Positions 48,372 to 58,509 of a DNA stretch of 64,000 bases are shown one piece after another (within the stretch, counting starts at the first letter, position 1; the number at the start of each line of letters is the position of its first letter). Source of the DNA: Variovorax atrisoli 110B (lineage in GTDB: Bacteria > Pseudomonadota > Gammaproteobacteria > Burkholderiales > Burkholderiaceae_C); NCBI RefSeq assembly GCF_000382045.1, contig NZ_KB907451.1:186001-250000 (forward strand). The letters run 5' to 3'. The notes under the pieces were generated by a model. The model saw nothing but the letters and a program-made list of their open reading frames with translations, was not told where the DNA came from and ran no database searches. The position numbers and the translations under genes were made by a program.

Positions 48372-49496
48372 TCAGACACGGCCGTAGGCGTAGCCGGTGA
48401 TGGCCGAGGTGCCCTCGATCTCGTCGATCACCCGCGACAGGGGCGTCAGTTCCGAATAACGGCTCGCGGTGGCGCGGATGTAGGCGATGAAGCGCGGCGT
48501 GTCGGCCAGGTAGCGCGGCTTGCCGTCGCGCAGCGTGAGGCGCGCGAAGATGCCGGCGACCTTCAGGTGGCGCTGCAGGCCCATCCACTCGACCGCGCGA
48601 TAGAAGGCGCCGAAGTCCTCGTCGACCGGCAGCCCGGCCTTGCGCGCCGCCTGCCAGTAGCGGATGGTGACGTCGAGCACGAACTCCTCGTCCCAGCTCA
48701 GGAAGGCGTCGCGCATCAGGCTGGCGATGTCGTAGGTGATGGGGCCGTACACCGCGTCCTGGAAGTCGAGCACGCCGAGAGCAGCGCCCGAGTCGCCGCC
48801 GGGCGTGGGGGCCGCATCCACCATCAGGTTGCGCGGCATGAAGTCGCGGTGCACGTAGACGCTGGGCGACGCGAGGTTGCTCTCGACGATAAGCTTGAAG
48901 CTGCGCTCGAGCCGCTCCTTCAGCTTGCCCTCGACGGCGATGCCGCGGTGGCGGCCGATGTACCACTCGGGGAAGAGGGCCAGTTCGCGCTCCAGCAGCG
49001 CCCGGTCGTAGGGGGGAAGCACGCCGGGCCTGGAGGAAAGCTGCCAGCGGACCAGCGCGTCGATGGCCTGGTCGTAGAGCGGGCGGGCGGCCTCCGGGCG
49101 GGTCGGATCGATCACGTCCAGCATGGTCTGGCGGCCCAGGTCGTCCAGCAGCAGGAAGCCGTTGGGCTCGTCCCATTCGAGCACCGTGGGGGCCAGCACG
49201 CCGGCCGTGGCCATCAGTCCGGCCACCTGCACGAAGGGGGCGCTGTTTTCCTTGTCGGGCGGGGCGTCCATGACGATGCGCGTGGGGGTGGCAGCGTCGG
49301 TGGTGTCGAGCCGGAAGTAGCGGCGGAAGCTCGCGTCGGCCGAGGCGAGCCTCACGGTTTCGGGCCGCAGCGCGTGGCGCGGCGCGACGGCCGCCAGCCA
49401 GCCTCGGAACGCTTCGGCCCGCTGCGGATCCGTCCAGGCAATGGTTTCGGCGGGGCGGCTTGGGGCCAATGCGGCCGGGGGCGGGGGTGCTGTCAT
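48372..49496 (-). CDS. amgK: Anomeric N-acetylmuramate/N-acetylglucosamine kinase (AmgK-like phosphotransferase)
   Basis: A 374-residue aminoglycoside-phosphotransferase-fold kinase with the catalytic HRDFMPRNLMV and metal-binding GVLDFQDAVYG motifs. AmgK recycles cell-wall sugars to their 1-phosphates in a fosfomycin-tolerance pathway. Position next to lptD is the same as in Pseudomonas, which supports the assignment. The usual partner murU is not the next gene; rsmE is. The N-terminal 25 residues are Ala/Pro-rich. Confidence 0.82.
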   Translation of the reverse strand: MTAPPPPAALAPSRPAETIAWTDPQRAEAFRGWLAAVAPRHALRPETVRLASADASFRRYFRLDTTDAATPTRIVMDAPPDKENSAPFVQVAGLMATAGVLAPTVLEWDEPNGFLLLDDLGRQTMLDVIDPTRPEAARPLYDQAIDALVRWQLSSRPGVLPPYDRALLERELALFPEWYIGRHRGIAVEGKLKERLERSFKLIVESNLASPSVYVHRDFMPRNLMVDAAPTPGGDSGAALGVLDFQDAVYGPITYDIASLMRDAFLSWDEEFVLDVTIRYWQAARKAGLPVDEDFGAFYRAVEWMGLQRHLKVAGIFARLTLRDGKPRYLADTPRFIAYIRATASRYSELTPLSRVIDEIEGTSAITGYAYGRV

Positions 49497-49731
49497 GGAT
49501 AATCGATTCTACAAATCCGCCTGGCGCGGCAATCCCCCTTGGCCGGCTTCCGGCCGATGCGGATCGCCACCGGCCCCTGCAACCCGCCGGCCTGCCGCGC
49601 CGTCCCCCGACGACCTTTCGTTCCGAACCGATGCCTACGACCCAAAGCCCTCACGCTTGGCACCTTGTGCGCTCGCTGCTCTCCACGGGAGAGTCGCCGG
49701 CTTTCCTCGGAACGGCCGGGCGGGAGGCCTG

Positions 49732-52329
49732 ATGAGCCGACGTCGTGTCGCCGCCCCGCGTCCGCGGCGCCCGGGCGTGCCGCCCCTGCCGCTGGCCGTG
49801 CTGTCGCTGGCGCTGATCCATGTGCACGGCGCCTCGGCCCAGACGGCCGGCAATCTCGCCGACGCCCCGCTCACGCTGAAGCGCACGCCGCAGCTCACCG
49901 AGACCCTGACGCCCGCCGACCGCGGCCAGATGCCCAGCCTGGTCACCGGCGACCGCATCTCCGGCCGGCCCGACCTCGAGACCGTGGTCGAGGGCAACGC
50001 CACGCTGCGCCGCGGCGCGGTGTCCATCACCGCCGACCGGCTCGAGTACTACCAGCCCGACGACCGCGCCAAGGCCACCGGCAACGTGCGGGTCAACCAG
50101 GCCGGCAACGTCTATGAAGGCCCCGAGCTGCAGCTCAAGCTCGAGACCTTCGAGGGCTTCTTCAACAACGTGCGCTACCAGTTCCTCGCGAACGAGGCGC
50201 ACGGCGAGGCCAAGCGCATCGACTTCGTCGACGCCAACGTCTCCATCGCCCGCGAAGCCACCTACACCACCTGCCGCCGCGAGGACTTCCCCGGCTGGAT
50301 GCCCGCCTGGCTGCTGACCGCGACCTCGATCACCACCGACACCGAGGAGAACGAGGGCGTGGCGAAGAACGCGCGCCTGAGCTTCATGGGCATCAGCACG
50401 CCGCCCATCCCGAGCGTGAGCTTCCCGCTGTCGAACGACCGCAAGACCGGCCTGCTGCCGCCCACCATCGGCATCGACAACATCAACGGCCTGGAGATCG
50501 CGCAGCCGTACTACTGGAACATCGCGCCCAACCGCGACGCCACGTTCACGCCGACGATCATGAGCAAGCGCGGCGTCAACTTCAGCAACGAGTTCCGCTA
50601 CCTCGAGAAGCAATACAAGGGCGAGATCCGCCTCGACCTGATGGGCAGCGACCGCCTCGTGGGCGACCGCTACAACGAGCTGCGCACCAGCCAGCTCCAG
50701 CAGCTGGCCAACGGGCAGATCACGGCCGGCAGCCTGACCAACCCGCCGAAGAACACCCGGCGCTGGGGCCTGTGGCTCACGCACCACCAGGACTTCGACG
50801 CCAAGGCGCTCGGCCTCGATTCGCTCTCGGCCAACGTCACCATCAACCGGGTGAGCGACGACGACTACTGGCGCGACTTCACCCGCACGCCCTCGCTCGC
50901 GCAGCGCCAGCTGCCGAACGACGCCTCGCTGAACTGGAGCAAGGGCGACTGGAGCGGCATGATCCGCACGCTCAAGTACCAGAACCTGCAGTACAACCTG
51001 TCGCCGATCACGCCGTCGTACGACCGGATGCCGCAGATCACGGCCAACTACAGCAAGTACGACTGGCACGGCTTCGACGTCGCGCTGAACCTCGACTACA
51101 CGCGCTTCCGCGTGAACAAGCTCTCGCCGACGCAGCTCGGCTACGACGTCAACCAGCAGTCTCAGCCCGACGGCGACCGCGCCATGGCCGTGGCGACGAT
51201 CAGCCGGCCCTTCATCACGCCGAGCACGTACGTCATCCCGAAGCTGATCCTGAACGCGGCTTCGTACAACTACTACCTGCCGCAGGCCGATATTCCGAAG
51301 CTCACGCTCAATGGCGTGCAGTACGTCAACGGACAGGTCTACAACCCGAGTTCGCTGTACTTCTTCCCGACGTCCAGCAACCGGGTGGTGCCGACCTTCA
51401 GCCTCGACAGCGGCATGACCTTCGAGCGCGACGCCAGCTATTTCGGCCGCGCCTTCCGCCAGACGCTGGAGCCGCGCGCGTACTACGTGTACACGCCCTA
51501 CCGCAACCAGAGCATGCTGCCGAACTACGACTCGGCGGCCAACGACTTCAGCTTCGCGACCATCTACACCGAGAACGCGTTCTCGGGCGGCGACCGCATT
51601 TCCGACACCAATGCGCTCACGCTGGGCGTGACCTCCCGCCTGATCGACCCGGACACCGGCGTCGAGGCCGCGCGCTTCGGCATCGCGCAGCGCCTGCGCT
51701 TCAGCGACCAGAAGGTCACGCTGCCGGGCGGCACGCCGGTGACCGACCGAGCGAGCGACCTGCTGCTGGGCGCCACGATCAACTGGACGCCCAAGTGGAG
51801 CCTGGACACGCTGGTCCAGTACAACCCCGACACCCGCCGGTCCGAGCGCTCGGCCATCAGCGCGCGCTACAACCCCGAGCCGTACCACAACCTGAGTGCG
51901 GCCTTCCGCTATCAGGCGCCCAGCACCCCGACCGCGACCGACGGCAACAAGTCGATCGACGTGGGCTGGCAGTGGCCGCTGAACGACCTGTGGGGCGACA
52001 AGGGCAAGAACCTCGGCCCCGGCAAGGGCCAGGGCGGCGGGCGCTGGTATGCGGTCGGCCGGCTCAACTACAGCCTGCAGGACAAGAAACTCACCGACGG
52101 CGTGCTCGGCTTCGAGTACGACGGCTGCTGCTGGATCGGTCGCGTGGTGATGCAGCGCATCACCACCGGCCAGGTGACGGCGAACACGCGCATCATGTTC
52201 CAGCTCGAATTCGTCGGCTTCTCCAGCATCGGCTCGAGCCCCATGCAGACGCTGCGGCAGAACATCCAGCGCTACGAACCCCTGCGCCAACCGGGCGAAG
52301 CGCCCAGCCGCTTCACCAACTACGACTGA
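49732..52329 (+). CDS. lptD: LPS-assembly outer-membrane protein LptD
   Basis: An 865-residue beta-barrel that with LptE inserts LPS into the outer leaflet. Signal region (residues 1-37, ending SAQTAG), N-terminal jellyroll/OstA domain (about 85-200) and C-terminal barrel are present. The adjacent Cys pair (GCCWIGRVVMQR) is near residue 802 and an N-terminal-half Cys is in YTTCRRED, in line with the disulfide-linked LptD design. The ATG at 49732 has GGGAGG 4 bases upstream, and the TGATG overlap with a 33-codon open frame (49631-49732) is noted. Confidence 0.95.
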   Translation: MSRRRVAAPRPRRPGVPPLPLAVLSLALIHVHGASAQTAGNLADAPLTLKRTPQLTETLTPADRGQMPSLVTGDRISGRPDLETVVEGNATLRRGAVSITADRLEYYQPDDRAKATGNVRVNQAGNVYEGPELQLKLETFEGFFNNVRYQFLANEAHGEAKRIDFVDANVSIAREATYTTCRREDFPGWMPAWLLTATSITTDTEENEGVAKNARLSFMGISTPPIPSVSFPLSNDRKTGLLPPTIGIDNINGLEIAQPYYWNIAPNRDATFTPTIMSKRGVNFSNEFRYLEKQYKGEIRLDLMGSDRLVGDRYNELRTSQLQQLANGQITAGSLTNPPKNTRRWGLWLTHHQDFDAKALGLDSLSANVTINRVSDDDYWRDFTRTPSLAQRQLPNDASLNWSKGDWSGMIRTLKYQNLQYNLSPITPSYDRMPQITANYSKYDWHGFDVALNLDYTRFRVNKLSPTQLGYDVNQQSQPDGDRAMAVATISRPFITPSTYVIPKLILNAASYNYYLPQADIPKLTLNGVQYVNGQVYNPSSLYFFPTSSNRVVPTFSLDSGMTFERDASYFGRAFRQTLEPRAYYVYTPYRNQSMLPNYDSAANDFSFATIYTENAFSGGDRISDTNALTLGVTSRLIDPDTGVEAARFGIAQRLRFSDQKVTLPGGTPVTDRASDLLLGATINWTPKWSLDTLVQYNPDTRRSERSAISARYNPEPYHNLSAAFRYQAPSTPTATDGNKSIDVGWQWPLNDLWGDKGKNLGPGKGQGGGRWYAVGRLNYSLQDKKLTDGVLGFEYDGCCWIGRVVMQRITTGQVTANTRIMFQLEFVGFSSIGSSPMQTLRQNIQRYEPLRQPGEAPSRFTNYD

Positions 52330-52364
52330 GACGACTGACTCCGACTGAGCTAGCGAGCGACGCC

Positions 52365-53771
52365 ATGAAAAACATCCGTTCCATCATCACCCTGGGTTGC
52401 CTCGCGGCGATCGCCGCCACGGCGGGTGCCCAGGGCTATCGTCCCGGTACCGGCATCACGGACATCATGCGCGCCGGTCCGCGCCTGGGTCCGCCGCCGG
52501 CGCGCCCGTCCACCGCTCCTGCGGCGGCCCCGGTGCAGCGCTCGGCGGAATTCATCGTCGCGCTGGTCAACTCCGAGCCGATCACCAACACCGACGTGCA
52601 GTCGCGCGTGACGCGGCTCATCAAGGAGAACCCCGACGCCGAGCGCGTGCCCCGCGGCGAGCTCACGCGGCTCGTGCTCGAGCGCCTGATCACCGAGCGC
52701 GCGCAGCTGCAGCTCGCGAAGGAAAACGGCATCAAGGTCGACGAAGTGGCCATCGACCAGGCCGAGCAGACCGTGGCGCGCCAGAACGAGATCAGCCTGG
52801 TGGAGCTGCGCCGCCGCGTGGCTGCCGAGGGCATCGCGCAGCAGGACTTCCGCAACGACCTGCGCGACCAGCTGCTGCTCACCCGACTGCGCGACCGCGA
52901 GGTCGAGTCGAAGGTCAAAGTCAGCGACGCCGAGGCCGACGAGTACCTGCGCGATCAGCGCAACCAGTCCGTCAAGAACGTGGCGCTGGAGAACCTCAAC
53001 CTCGCCCAGGTGCTGGTGGCCGTTCCCGAGAACGCCACCGACGCGCAGGTGGCCGCCGCCCAGAAGAAGGCGCAGGACATCGCCCAGCGCGCCCGTGCCG
53101 GCGAAGACTTCGCCAAGCTGGTGCGCGAGAACTCCGATTCGCCCGACCGCGGCAACGGCGGCGCCATCGGCATGCGAAGCGCCGACCGCTACCCCTCGCT
53201 GTTCGTCGAGGCCACGCAGTCGACCGCCGTGAACGGCATCGCCGGGCCCGTGCGTTCGAGCGCCGGCTTCCACGTGCTGAAGGTGCTGGCCAAGGCCCAG
53301 ATCGGTTCCGGCGACGCCACCGTCACCCAGACCCAGGTGCGCCACATCCTGCTGCTCAACGATCCCAAGCGCACCACCGCTCAGGCGGTTGCGCAGCTGG
53401 CCGAGTTCAAGCGCCGCATCCAGGCCGGCACGGCAGACTTCGCGGGACTGGCGCGCGACAACTCGCAGGACGGCAGCGCCAAGCAGGGCGGCGATCTCGG
53501 CTGGTCGCGCCCCGGGCAGTTCGTGCCAGAGTTCGAGGAAGCCATGGACCGCCTCTCGCCCGGCCAGATCAGCGACCCGGTTGTCTCGCGCTTCGGCGTT
53601 CACCTGATCCAGGTGGTGGCGCGCCGCGATTCCAAGCTGAGCCAGTCGGAGCAGCGCGAAGCCGCACGCGCCGCGCTGCGCGAACAGCGCGTCGAGGAAG
53701 CCTTCACCACCTGGGTGCAGGAAGTGCGCGCGCGTGCCTACGTCGAATACCGTGAGCCGCCGCAGTCCTGA
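52365..53771 (+). CDS. surA: Periplasmic chaperone/peptidyl-prolyl isomerase SurA
   Basis: A 468-residue chaperone for outer-membrane proteins, including LptD. Signal peptide (cut near AGA-QGYRP), Pro-rich linker, SurA N-terminal domain (about 60-200) and two parvulin domains (about 210-315 and 330-430, the latter GGDLGWSRPGQFVPEFEEA) are visible. It follows lptD by 35 bases in the conserved lptD-surA order. Confidence 0.95.
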   Translation: MKNIRSIITLGCLAAIAATAGAQGYRPGTGITDIMRAGPRLGPPPARPSTAPAAAPVQRSAEFIVALVNSEPITNTDVQSRVTRLIKENPDAERVPRGELTRLVLERLITERAQLQLAKENGIKVDEVAIDQAEQTVARQNEISLVELRRRVAAEGIAQQDFRNDLRDQLLLTRLRDREVESKVKVSDAEADEYLRDQRNQSVKNVALENLNLAQVLVAVPENATDAQVAAAQKKAQDIAQRARAGEDFAKLVRENSDSPDRGNGGAIGMRSADRYPSLFVEATQSTAVNGIAGPVRSSAGFHVLKVLAKAQIGSGDATVTQTQVRHILLLNDPKRTTAQAVAQLAEFKRRIQAGTADFAGLARDNSQDGSAKQGGDLGWSRPGQFVPEFEEAMDRLSPGQISDPVVSRFGVHLIQVVARRDSKLSQSEQREAARAALREQRVEEAFTTWVQEVRARAYVEYREPPQS

Positions 53772-53863
53772 TGGCATGCGCCCAGGCTGCGCGCACCTCG
53801 GGTCGGTTTCCCGGCTTCCTTGCGGGAGCCGGCTCGCTTTCACATCGATGACGGCCTGACGGT

Positions 53864-54634
53864 ATGGCGCAGCACATCGCCAGGAAGCGATTCGGCCAGC
53901 ACTTCCTGTCCGACGGCGGGATCATCGATGCGATTGTGCGCGAGATCGCGCCGCAGCCCGGCGATGCCATGGTCGAGATCGGCCCGGGGCTCGCCGCGCT
54001 GACGCAGCCGCTGGTGGAGCGGCTGGGCCGGCTCACCGTGATCGAGCTCGACCGCGACCTTGCGAAGCGCCTGCGCGAGCATCCGCAGCTCGACGTGGTC
54101 GAATCCGACGTGCTCAAGGTCGACTTCGCCGAACTGGCCGCGAGGTTTCCGGCCGGCAAGCCGCTGCGCGTGGTGGGCAACCTGCCCTACAACATCTCCA
54201 CGCCGATCCTGTTCCATCTGCTGGGCTGCGCCCATCTGGTCGCCGACCAGCACTTCATGCTGCAGAAGGAAGTGATCGACCGCATGGTGGCCAGGCCCGC
54301 CACGTCCGACTACAGCCGCCTGAGCGTGATGCTGCAATGGCGCTACGAGATGGAGAACGTGCTGTTCGTGCCGCCCGAGAGCTTCGACCCGCCGCCGCGC
54401 GTGGACAGCGCCGTGGTGCGGATGGTGCCGCTGGCGACGCCGCCGACCGTCGACGAGCAACGCCTGGGCGAAATCGTGCAGGTCGCCTTCAGCCAGCGCC
54501 GCAAGCTGCTGCGCCACACGCTGGGCAAGTGGCTGGAGGAACACGGTTTTTCCGGCGACTTCGACACCCAGCGGCGGGCCGAGGAGGTGCCGGTGGCCGA
54601 CTACGTGGCGCTGGCCCAGGCCGTACCCCGATGA
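53864..54634 (+). CDS. rsmA: 16S rRNA dimethyladenosine transferase
   Basis: A 256-residue KsgA-family enzyme that dimethylates A1518 and A1519. The N-terminus [10 protein letters not shown], the SAM motif [11 protein letters not shown] and the catalytic NLPYNIS are canonical. pdxA, which often lies between surA and rsmA, is absent here. The gene ends directly at a terminator. Confidence 0.96.
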   Translation: MAQHIARKRFGQHFLSDGGIIDAIVREIAPQPGDAMVEIGPGLAALTQPLVERLGRLTVIELDRDLAKRLREHPQLDVVESDVLKVDFAELAARFPAGKPLRVVGNLPYNISTPILFHLLGCAHLVADQHFMLQKEVIDRMVARPATSDYSRLSVMLQWRYEMENVLFVPPESFDPPPRVDSAVVRMVPLATPPTVDEQRLGEIVQVAFSQRRKLLRHTLGKWLEEHGFSGDFDTQRRAEEVPVADYVALAQAVPR

Positions 54635-54662
54635 AAAAAGCGCGCCTGGGGCGCGCTTTTTT
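54634..54662. terminator. Terminator after rsmA, potentially bidirectional
   Basis: A6-GCGCGC (54634-54645) pairs with GCGCGC-T6 (54651-54662). The symmetrical A and T runs let it serve the rightward lptD-surA-rsmA operon and leftward transcripts. Confidence 0.88.
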
Positions 54663-54705
54663 CATTTGCTCGTCGTCGCCGGCAAGCTTTGCCGACTTTT
54701 CCCGA

Positions 54706-54933
54706 TCAAGCGGCAGCGAGCCAATAGCCCGCGTTGAAGGGGCTGCTCATGCGCAGCGCCAGCGGCGAGACGTCGACCAGTTTGTCGGTCGGCATCTTTT
54801 CGCCGGCCGGCTCGGCTGCTGCCGTGGAGTTCACTTCGATGCCATCGAGGGTTTCAACGTTCGGTTGAGCCTCGTTCGCCCGTTCTGCTTGGCTGGTGGA
54901 TGCAGAACGGGCTACAGAAAAGAATAGAAGCAC
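54706..54933 (-). CDS. Doubtful small ORF downstream of barstar
   Basis: A 75-residue open frame overlapping the barstar 3' end by 22 bases. The product has no signal peptide, membrane helix or recognised motif. A late MPTDKLVDVSPLALRMSSPF segment could be a shorter product of its own. It lies between barstar and a bidirectional terminator, so it would be co-transcribed, but coding is not shown. Confidence 0.25.
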   Translation of the reverse strand: MLLFFSVARSASTSQAERANEAQPNVETLDGIEVNSTAAAEPAGEKMPTDKLVDVSPLALRMSSPFNAGYWLAAA

Positions 54934-55391
54934 CGGAACGGGACCTTGCGGTCGCCCCAGTAGTCCGAGGCATCGCGGAAGATGTCGAGCAGCTGCTCGC
55001 GGGCTTCCTTGTCGAACTTGGCGTTGGCCGGAATCTGCTCCAGCACGATGACGAATCCCGGCTGCGGGCCCGATTTATGCAACGGGTCGGTCATGCAGTC
55101 GTACAGCGCGTCGAAGTTCTTCCCGAAGTGGGCCGGGAACGTGAACTGCTGCGCGATCAGGTCGAGGACGTCCTGCTTGGTCTGGGCGTTGCCCAGGTTG
55201 GCGTACAGGAAGTGCTGGCCGGCCGCATTGGCTGCGTCCTGCAGGTCGTTCACGCGGAACGCGCGGATCGATTGCACGATGTTCGGGCGTACGGCACGAA
55301 GGGATAAGGTCATCTCCGCTGGTCTTTCCATAGTCATCATCATTTCGTCGGGGCGCTTCGAGGCGCCGCTCAGGTCGTTTTCATCGCTCAT
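54912..55391 (-). CDS. Barstar-family ribonuclease inhibitor
   Basis: A 159-residue cytoplasmic inhibitor. A variable N-terminal 45 residues is followed by the barstar fold: FGKNFDALYDCMTD (inhibitory helix with acidic residues) and the C-terminal YWGDRKVPFRCFYSF. It is encoded with a 4-base overlap (ATGA) after a secreted barnase-type RNase, so it very likely protects the cytoplasm from that enzyme. Confidence 0.92.
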   Translation of the reverse strand: MSDENDLSGASKRPDEMMMTMERPAEMTLSLRAVRPNIVQSIRAFRVNDLQDAANAAGQHFLYANLGNAQTKQDVLDLIAQQFTFPAHFGKNFDALYDCMTDPLHKSGPQPGFVIVLEQIPANAKFDKEAREQLLDIFRDASDYWGDRKVPFRCFYSFL

Positions 55392-55801
55392 GGCGCAATC
55401 CGTCTGAAGCTCGCGTAGTGGTCTGCGGTGTACCAGCAGGCCTCGGGCGCGGTGCGTCGCTCTCCGCCGCAGACGATCCGCCGTGCGCCGCGGTCGCGAG
55501 AACCGGGCGTGGATACCGTGTATTCACGGTAGTGGCCACGGCGGGCGGGCGGCAACAGACGTTCGCGATTGCCGAACACCGAGCCGTCCTTGTCATACCG
55601 GAAGGGGCCGCCATCGAGGATGGCCTGGTAGGTCCGCTGGCCCTGTACCGGCAGGTCGGCCAGTGCGATGGTTTCATCGGCGGAGGTCTTCCCGGCGCCG
55701 AACCATCCGCGGGCCTCGGCCCCCGTCGTCAACGCCACCAGCATCAGACTGGTGAGCGCAAACTTTGTGACAGAGGACGTGATCGAGGCGTAAGCCGCCA
55801 T
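55388..55801 (-). CDS. Exported barnase/RNase Sa-type guanyl-specific ribonuclease
   Basis: A 137-residue protein with a signal peptide (cut near AEA-RGWFG). The microbial-RNase core has catalytic-type Glu (E93 in HYREYTV), Arg (R108 in ARRIVCGG) and His (H128 in TADHYASF). These align with the E/R/H triad of RNase Sa, whose TPGxRxRGxRRI block is matched by TPGSRDRGARRI. A small insert carrying a possible C111-C122 disulfide is extra. It is expected to cleave RNA outside the cell. The start at 55801 is chosen for the signal peptide. Confidence 0.88.
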   Translation of the reverse strand: MAAYASITSSVTKFALTSLMLVALTTGAEARGWFGAGKTSADETIALADLPVQGQRTYQAILDGGPFRYDKDGSVFGNRERLLPPARRGHYREYTVSTPGSRDRGARRIVCGGERRTAPEACWYTADHYASFRRIAP

Positions 55802-55905
55802 GGGGCACCACAAGAAAAGAGCGGGGGGTCGAATCGGCGATCAACGTCGGGGTTAACCCGCAAATTCAAGCCCGCGAGTGTGCACCACGCTGGCGAAAAT
55901 AGCAA

Positions 55906-55932
55906 GCGACTGCCCAAAGTTTGAGCAGTCGC
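55906..55932 (-). terminator. Terminator after maeB
   Basis: GCGACTGC (55906-55913) pairs with GCAGTCGC (55925-55932). On the minus strand the stem is followed by TTGCTATTTTCG. It ends maeB transcription ahead of the RNase gene. Confidence 0.65.
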
Positions 55933-55981
55933 GAGGCTATCGAATGGCTTTTCAAGTTGGCGGCCACTCTCGCCAGAGGGC

Positions 55982-58330
55982 TTATCTCTCGGCGTTTGCG
56001 TCCGCCACCGTCAAGGCTGTCATGTTCACGATGCGCCGAACAGTTGCACTCGCCGTGAGAATATGCACAGGTTTGGCCGCACCAAGCAGAACCGGGCCGA
56101 TGGCGATGTTGCCGCCCGCTGCCGTCTTGAGCAGGTTGTAGGAAATATTGGCCGCGTCGATGTTCGGGAAAACCAGCAGGTTGGCGTCGCCCGCCAGCGC
56201 GCTGTGGGGCATGACGACGGCGCGCTGCTTGCTGTCGAGCGCCACGTCGCCGTGCATTTCGCCGTCAACCTCGAGCCAGGGCGCCTGAACGCGCAGCAGG
56301 TCGAGCGTGCGGCGCATCTTGACGGCGCTGGGCCCGTTGCTGGTGCCGAAGTTGGAGTGCGACAGCAGCGCAGCCTTCGGCTTCAGGCCGAAGCGCATCA
56401 TTTCCTCGGCCGCCATGGTGGTGATCTCGGCCAGTTCCTCGGGCGAGGGGTCGTAGTTGACGTGCGTGTCGACCAGGAACACCTGGCGATCGGGCAGCAG
56501 CAGGCCGTTCATGCAGGCGTACACCGGCACGTCCTGCGGGGTGCTTTCGCAGCCGCCGGGGCGCTTGCCGATCACCTGGTCGATGTAGTGCAGGTGGTTG
56601 GCGGTCGTGCCCCAGGTGCCGCAGATCAGGCCGTCGACCTCGCCCTTGTGCAGCAGCATCGAGCCGATCAGCGTCAGGCGCCGGCGCATCTCGATCTTGG
56701 CGACCTGCACCGTCACGCCCTTGCGCTCGGTCATGCGGTGGTAGGTCTGCCAGAACTCGCGGTAGCGGTGGTCCTGCTCGACGTTGACCACGTCGTAGTC
56801 CAGCTCCTCCTTCAGGCGCAGGCCGAATTTCTCGATGCGCTGGGCGATGATGGCCGGCCGGCCGATCAGCGTCGGGCGTGCCACGCCCTCGTCCACCACG
56901 ATCTGGGCCGCGCGCAGTACGCGCTCTTCCTCGCCTTCCGAATACGCCACGCGCTTCTTGCTGGCGCGCCGGGCGGCGTCGAAGATCGGCTTCATCGTGG
57001 TGCCCGAGGCGTAGACGAAGCTCTGCAGCTTGTCGCGGTAGGCGTCCATGTCCTTGATGGGACGCTGCGCCACGCCGCTTTCCTCGGCAGCCTTGGCCAC
57101 GGCCGGCGCGATCTTCATCATAAGGCGCGGGTCGAAGGGCTTCGGGATCAGGTATTCGGGGCCGAAGCTGAGCTTTTCACCGACGTAGGCGGCGGCCACG
57201 CGCTCGCTCTGCTCGGCCTGGGCCAGGTCGGCGATGGCGTGCACCGCGGCGATCTCCATCTCGTCGGTGATCGTCGTCGCGCCGCAGTCCAGCGCGCCGC
57301 GGAAGATGTACGGGAAGCACAGGACGTTGTTGACCTGGTTCGGATAGTCGGTGCGGCCGGTGGCCATGATCACGTCGTCGCGCACCGCGTGGGCGTCTTC
57401 CGGAGCGATCTCGGGGTTGGGGTTGGCCAGCGCGAAGATCACCGGGCGCTTGGCCATCTTGGCCACCATGGCGGGCTTGAGCACGCCGCCGGCCGACAGG
57501 CCCAGGAACACGTCGGCACCCTCGATCACCTCGCCGAGCGTGCGCGCGTCGGTCTTCTGCATGAACTGGCGCTTGTCGTCGTCCATCAGCTCGGTGCGGC
57601 CTTCGTAGACCACGCCGGCCAGGTCGGTGACGAACACGTTCTCGCGCTTCAGGCCCACCTTGAGCAGCAGGTTCAGGCAGGCCAGCGCCGCGGCGCCCGC
57701 GCCGGAGGCGACCAGCTTGACTTCCTCGATCTTCTTGCCGGCCACCTTCAGGCCGTTGACCATCGCGGCCGCCACGGTGATGGCCGTGCCGTGCTGGTCG
57801 TCGTGGAAGACCGGGATCTTCATGCGCTTGCGCAGCTCGCGCTCGACGTAGAAGCAGTCGGGTGCCTTGATGTCTTCCAGGTTGACGGCACCGAAGGTGG
57901 GCTCCAGCGAGGCGATGATGTCCACCAGCTTGGCCGGGTCCTTCTCGTCGATCTCGATGTCGAACACGTCGACGCCCGCGAATTTCTTGAAGAGGACGCC
58001 CTTGCCTTCCATCACCGGCTTGGAGGCCAGCGGGCCGATGTCGCCCAGGCCCAGCACGGCGGTGCCGTTGCTGATGACGGCCACGAGGTTGCCCCGGGAG
58101 GTGTACTTGAAGGCGTTGGCCGGGTCCTTGACGATCTCCTCGCAGGGAGCCGCCACGCCGGGCGAATAGGCCAGCGACAGGTCGCGCTGGTTGACCATCT
58201 GTTTCGTCGCCGCGATGGCGATCTTGCCGGGAACGGGAAACTCGTGGTACTCGAGGGCGGCACGGCGCAGCTCTGCGCGTTTGTCTTCGGGCGTGGGAGT
58301 CGATGAGGTCGAGGGGGTCGAATCTGACAT
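55982..58330 (-). CDS. maeB: NADP-dependent malic enzyme with C-terminal phosphotransacetylase-like domain
   Basis: A 782-residue MaeB-type enzyme that decarboxylates malate to pyruvate and makes NADPH. The malic N-domain (residues 15-160, [11 protein letters not shown]), the NAD-binding domain ([23 protein letters not shown]) and a phosphate-acetyltransferase-like domain (about 430-775) are complete. The latter is regulatory in the family. The ATG at 58330 has AGGAG upstream. The gene is divergent from the SPFH cassette. Confidence 0.95.
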   Translation of the reverse strand: MSDSTPSTSSTPTPEDKRAELRRAALEYHEFPVPGKIAIAATKQMVNQRDLSLAYSPGVAAPCEEIVKDPANAFKYTSRGNLVAVISNGTAVLGLGDIGPLASKPVMEGKGVLFKKFAGVDVFDIEIDEKDPAKLVDIIASLEPTFGAVNLEDIKAPDCFYVERELRKRMKIPVFHDDQHGTAITVAAAMVNGLKVAGKKIEEVKLVASGAGAAALACLNLLLKVGLKRENVFVTDLAGVVYEGRTELMDDDKRQFMQKTDARTLGEVIEGADVFLGLSAGGVLKPAMVAKMAKRPVIFALANPNPEIAPEDAHAVRDDVIMATGRTDYPNQVNNVLCFPYIFRGALDCGATTITDEMEIAAVHAIADLAQAEQSERVAAAYVGEKLSFGPEYLIPKPFDPRLMMKIAPAVAKAAEESGVAQRPIKDMDAYRDKLQSFVYASGTTMKPIFDAARRASKKRVAYSEGEEERVLRAAQIVVDEGVARPTLIGRPAIIAQRIEKFGLRLKEELDYDVVNVEQDHRYREFWQTYHRMTERKGVTVQVAKIEMRRRLTLIGSMLLHKGEVDGLICGTWGTTANHLHYIDQVIGKRPGGCESTPQDVPVYACMNGLLLPDRQVFLVDTHVNYDPSPEELAEITTMAAEEMMRFGLKPKAALLSHSNFGTSNGPSAVKMRRTLDLLRVQAPWLEVDGEMHGDVALDSKQRAVVMPHSALAGDANLLVFPNIDAANISYNLLKTAAGGNIAIGPVLLGAAKPVHILTASATVRRIVNMTALTVADANAER

Positions 58331-58509
58331 GTGCCGTAGCTCCTGGTGGCGCTTCTTCTGGGGGCGCCGATTGTAGACCTCGCGCATGACGCCCTAGGCC
58401 GCATGGCCAGGGGCTCCCATGACCAATAGCACGGGTGTTTCCGCGGGGCTGTGTGGCAATATGCACGGTTCGGACAAAACCTGAAAAACCTGAAGAGGAG
58501 TGACCGACC

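Noticed and set aside
53772-53863. Possible further copy of the 95-bp repeat after surA
   Set aside because: It shares a CCCAGGCTGCGCGCAC-like start but lacks the internal palindrome and end; too degenerate to count.
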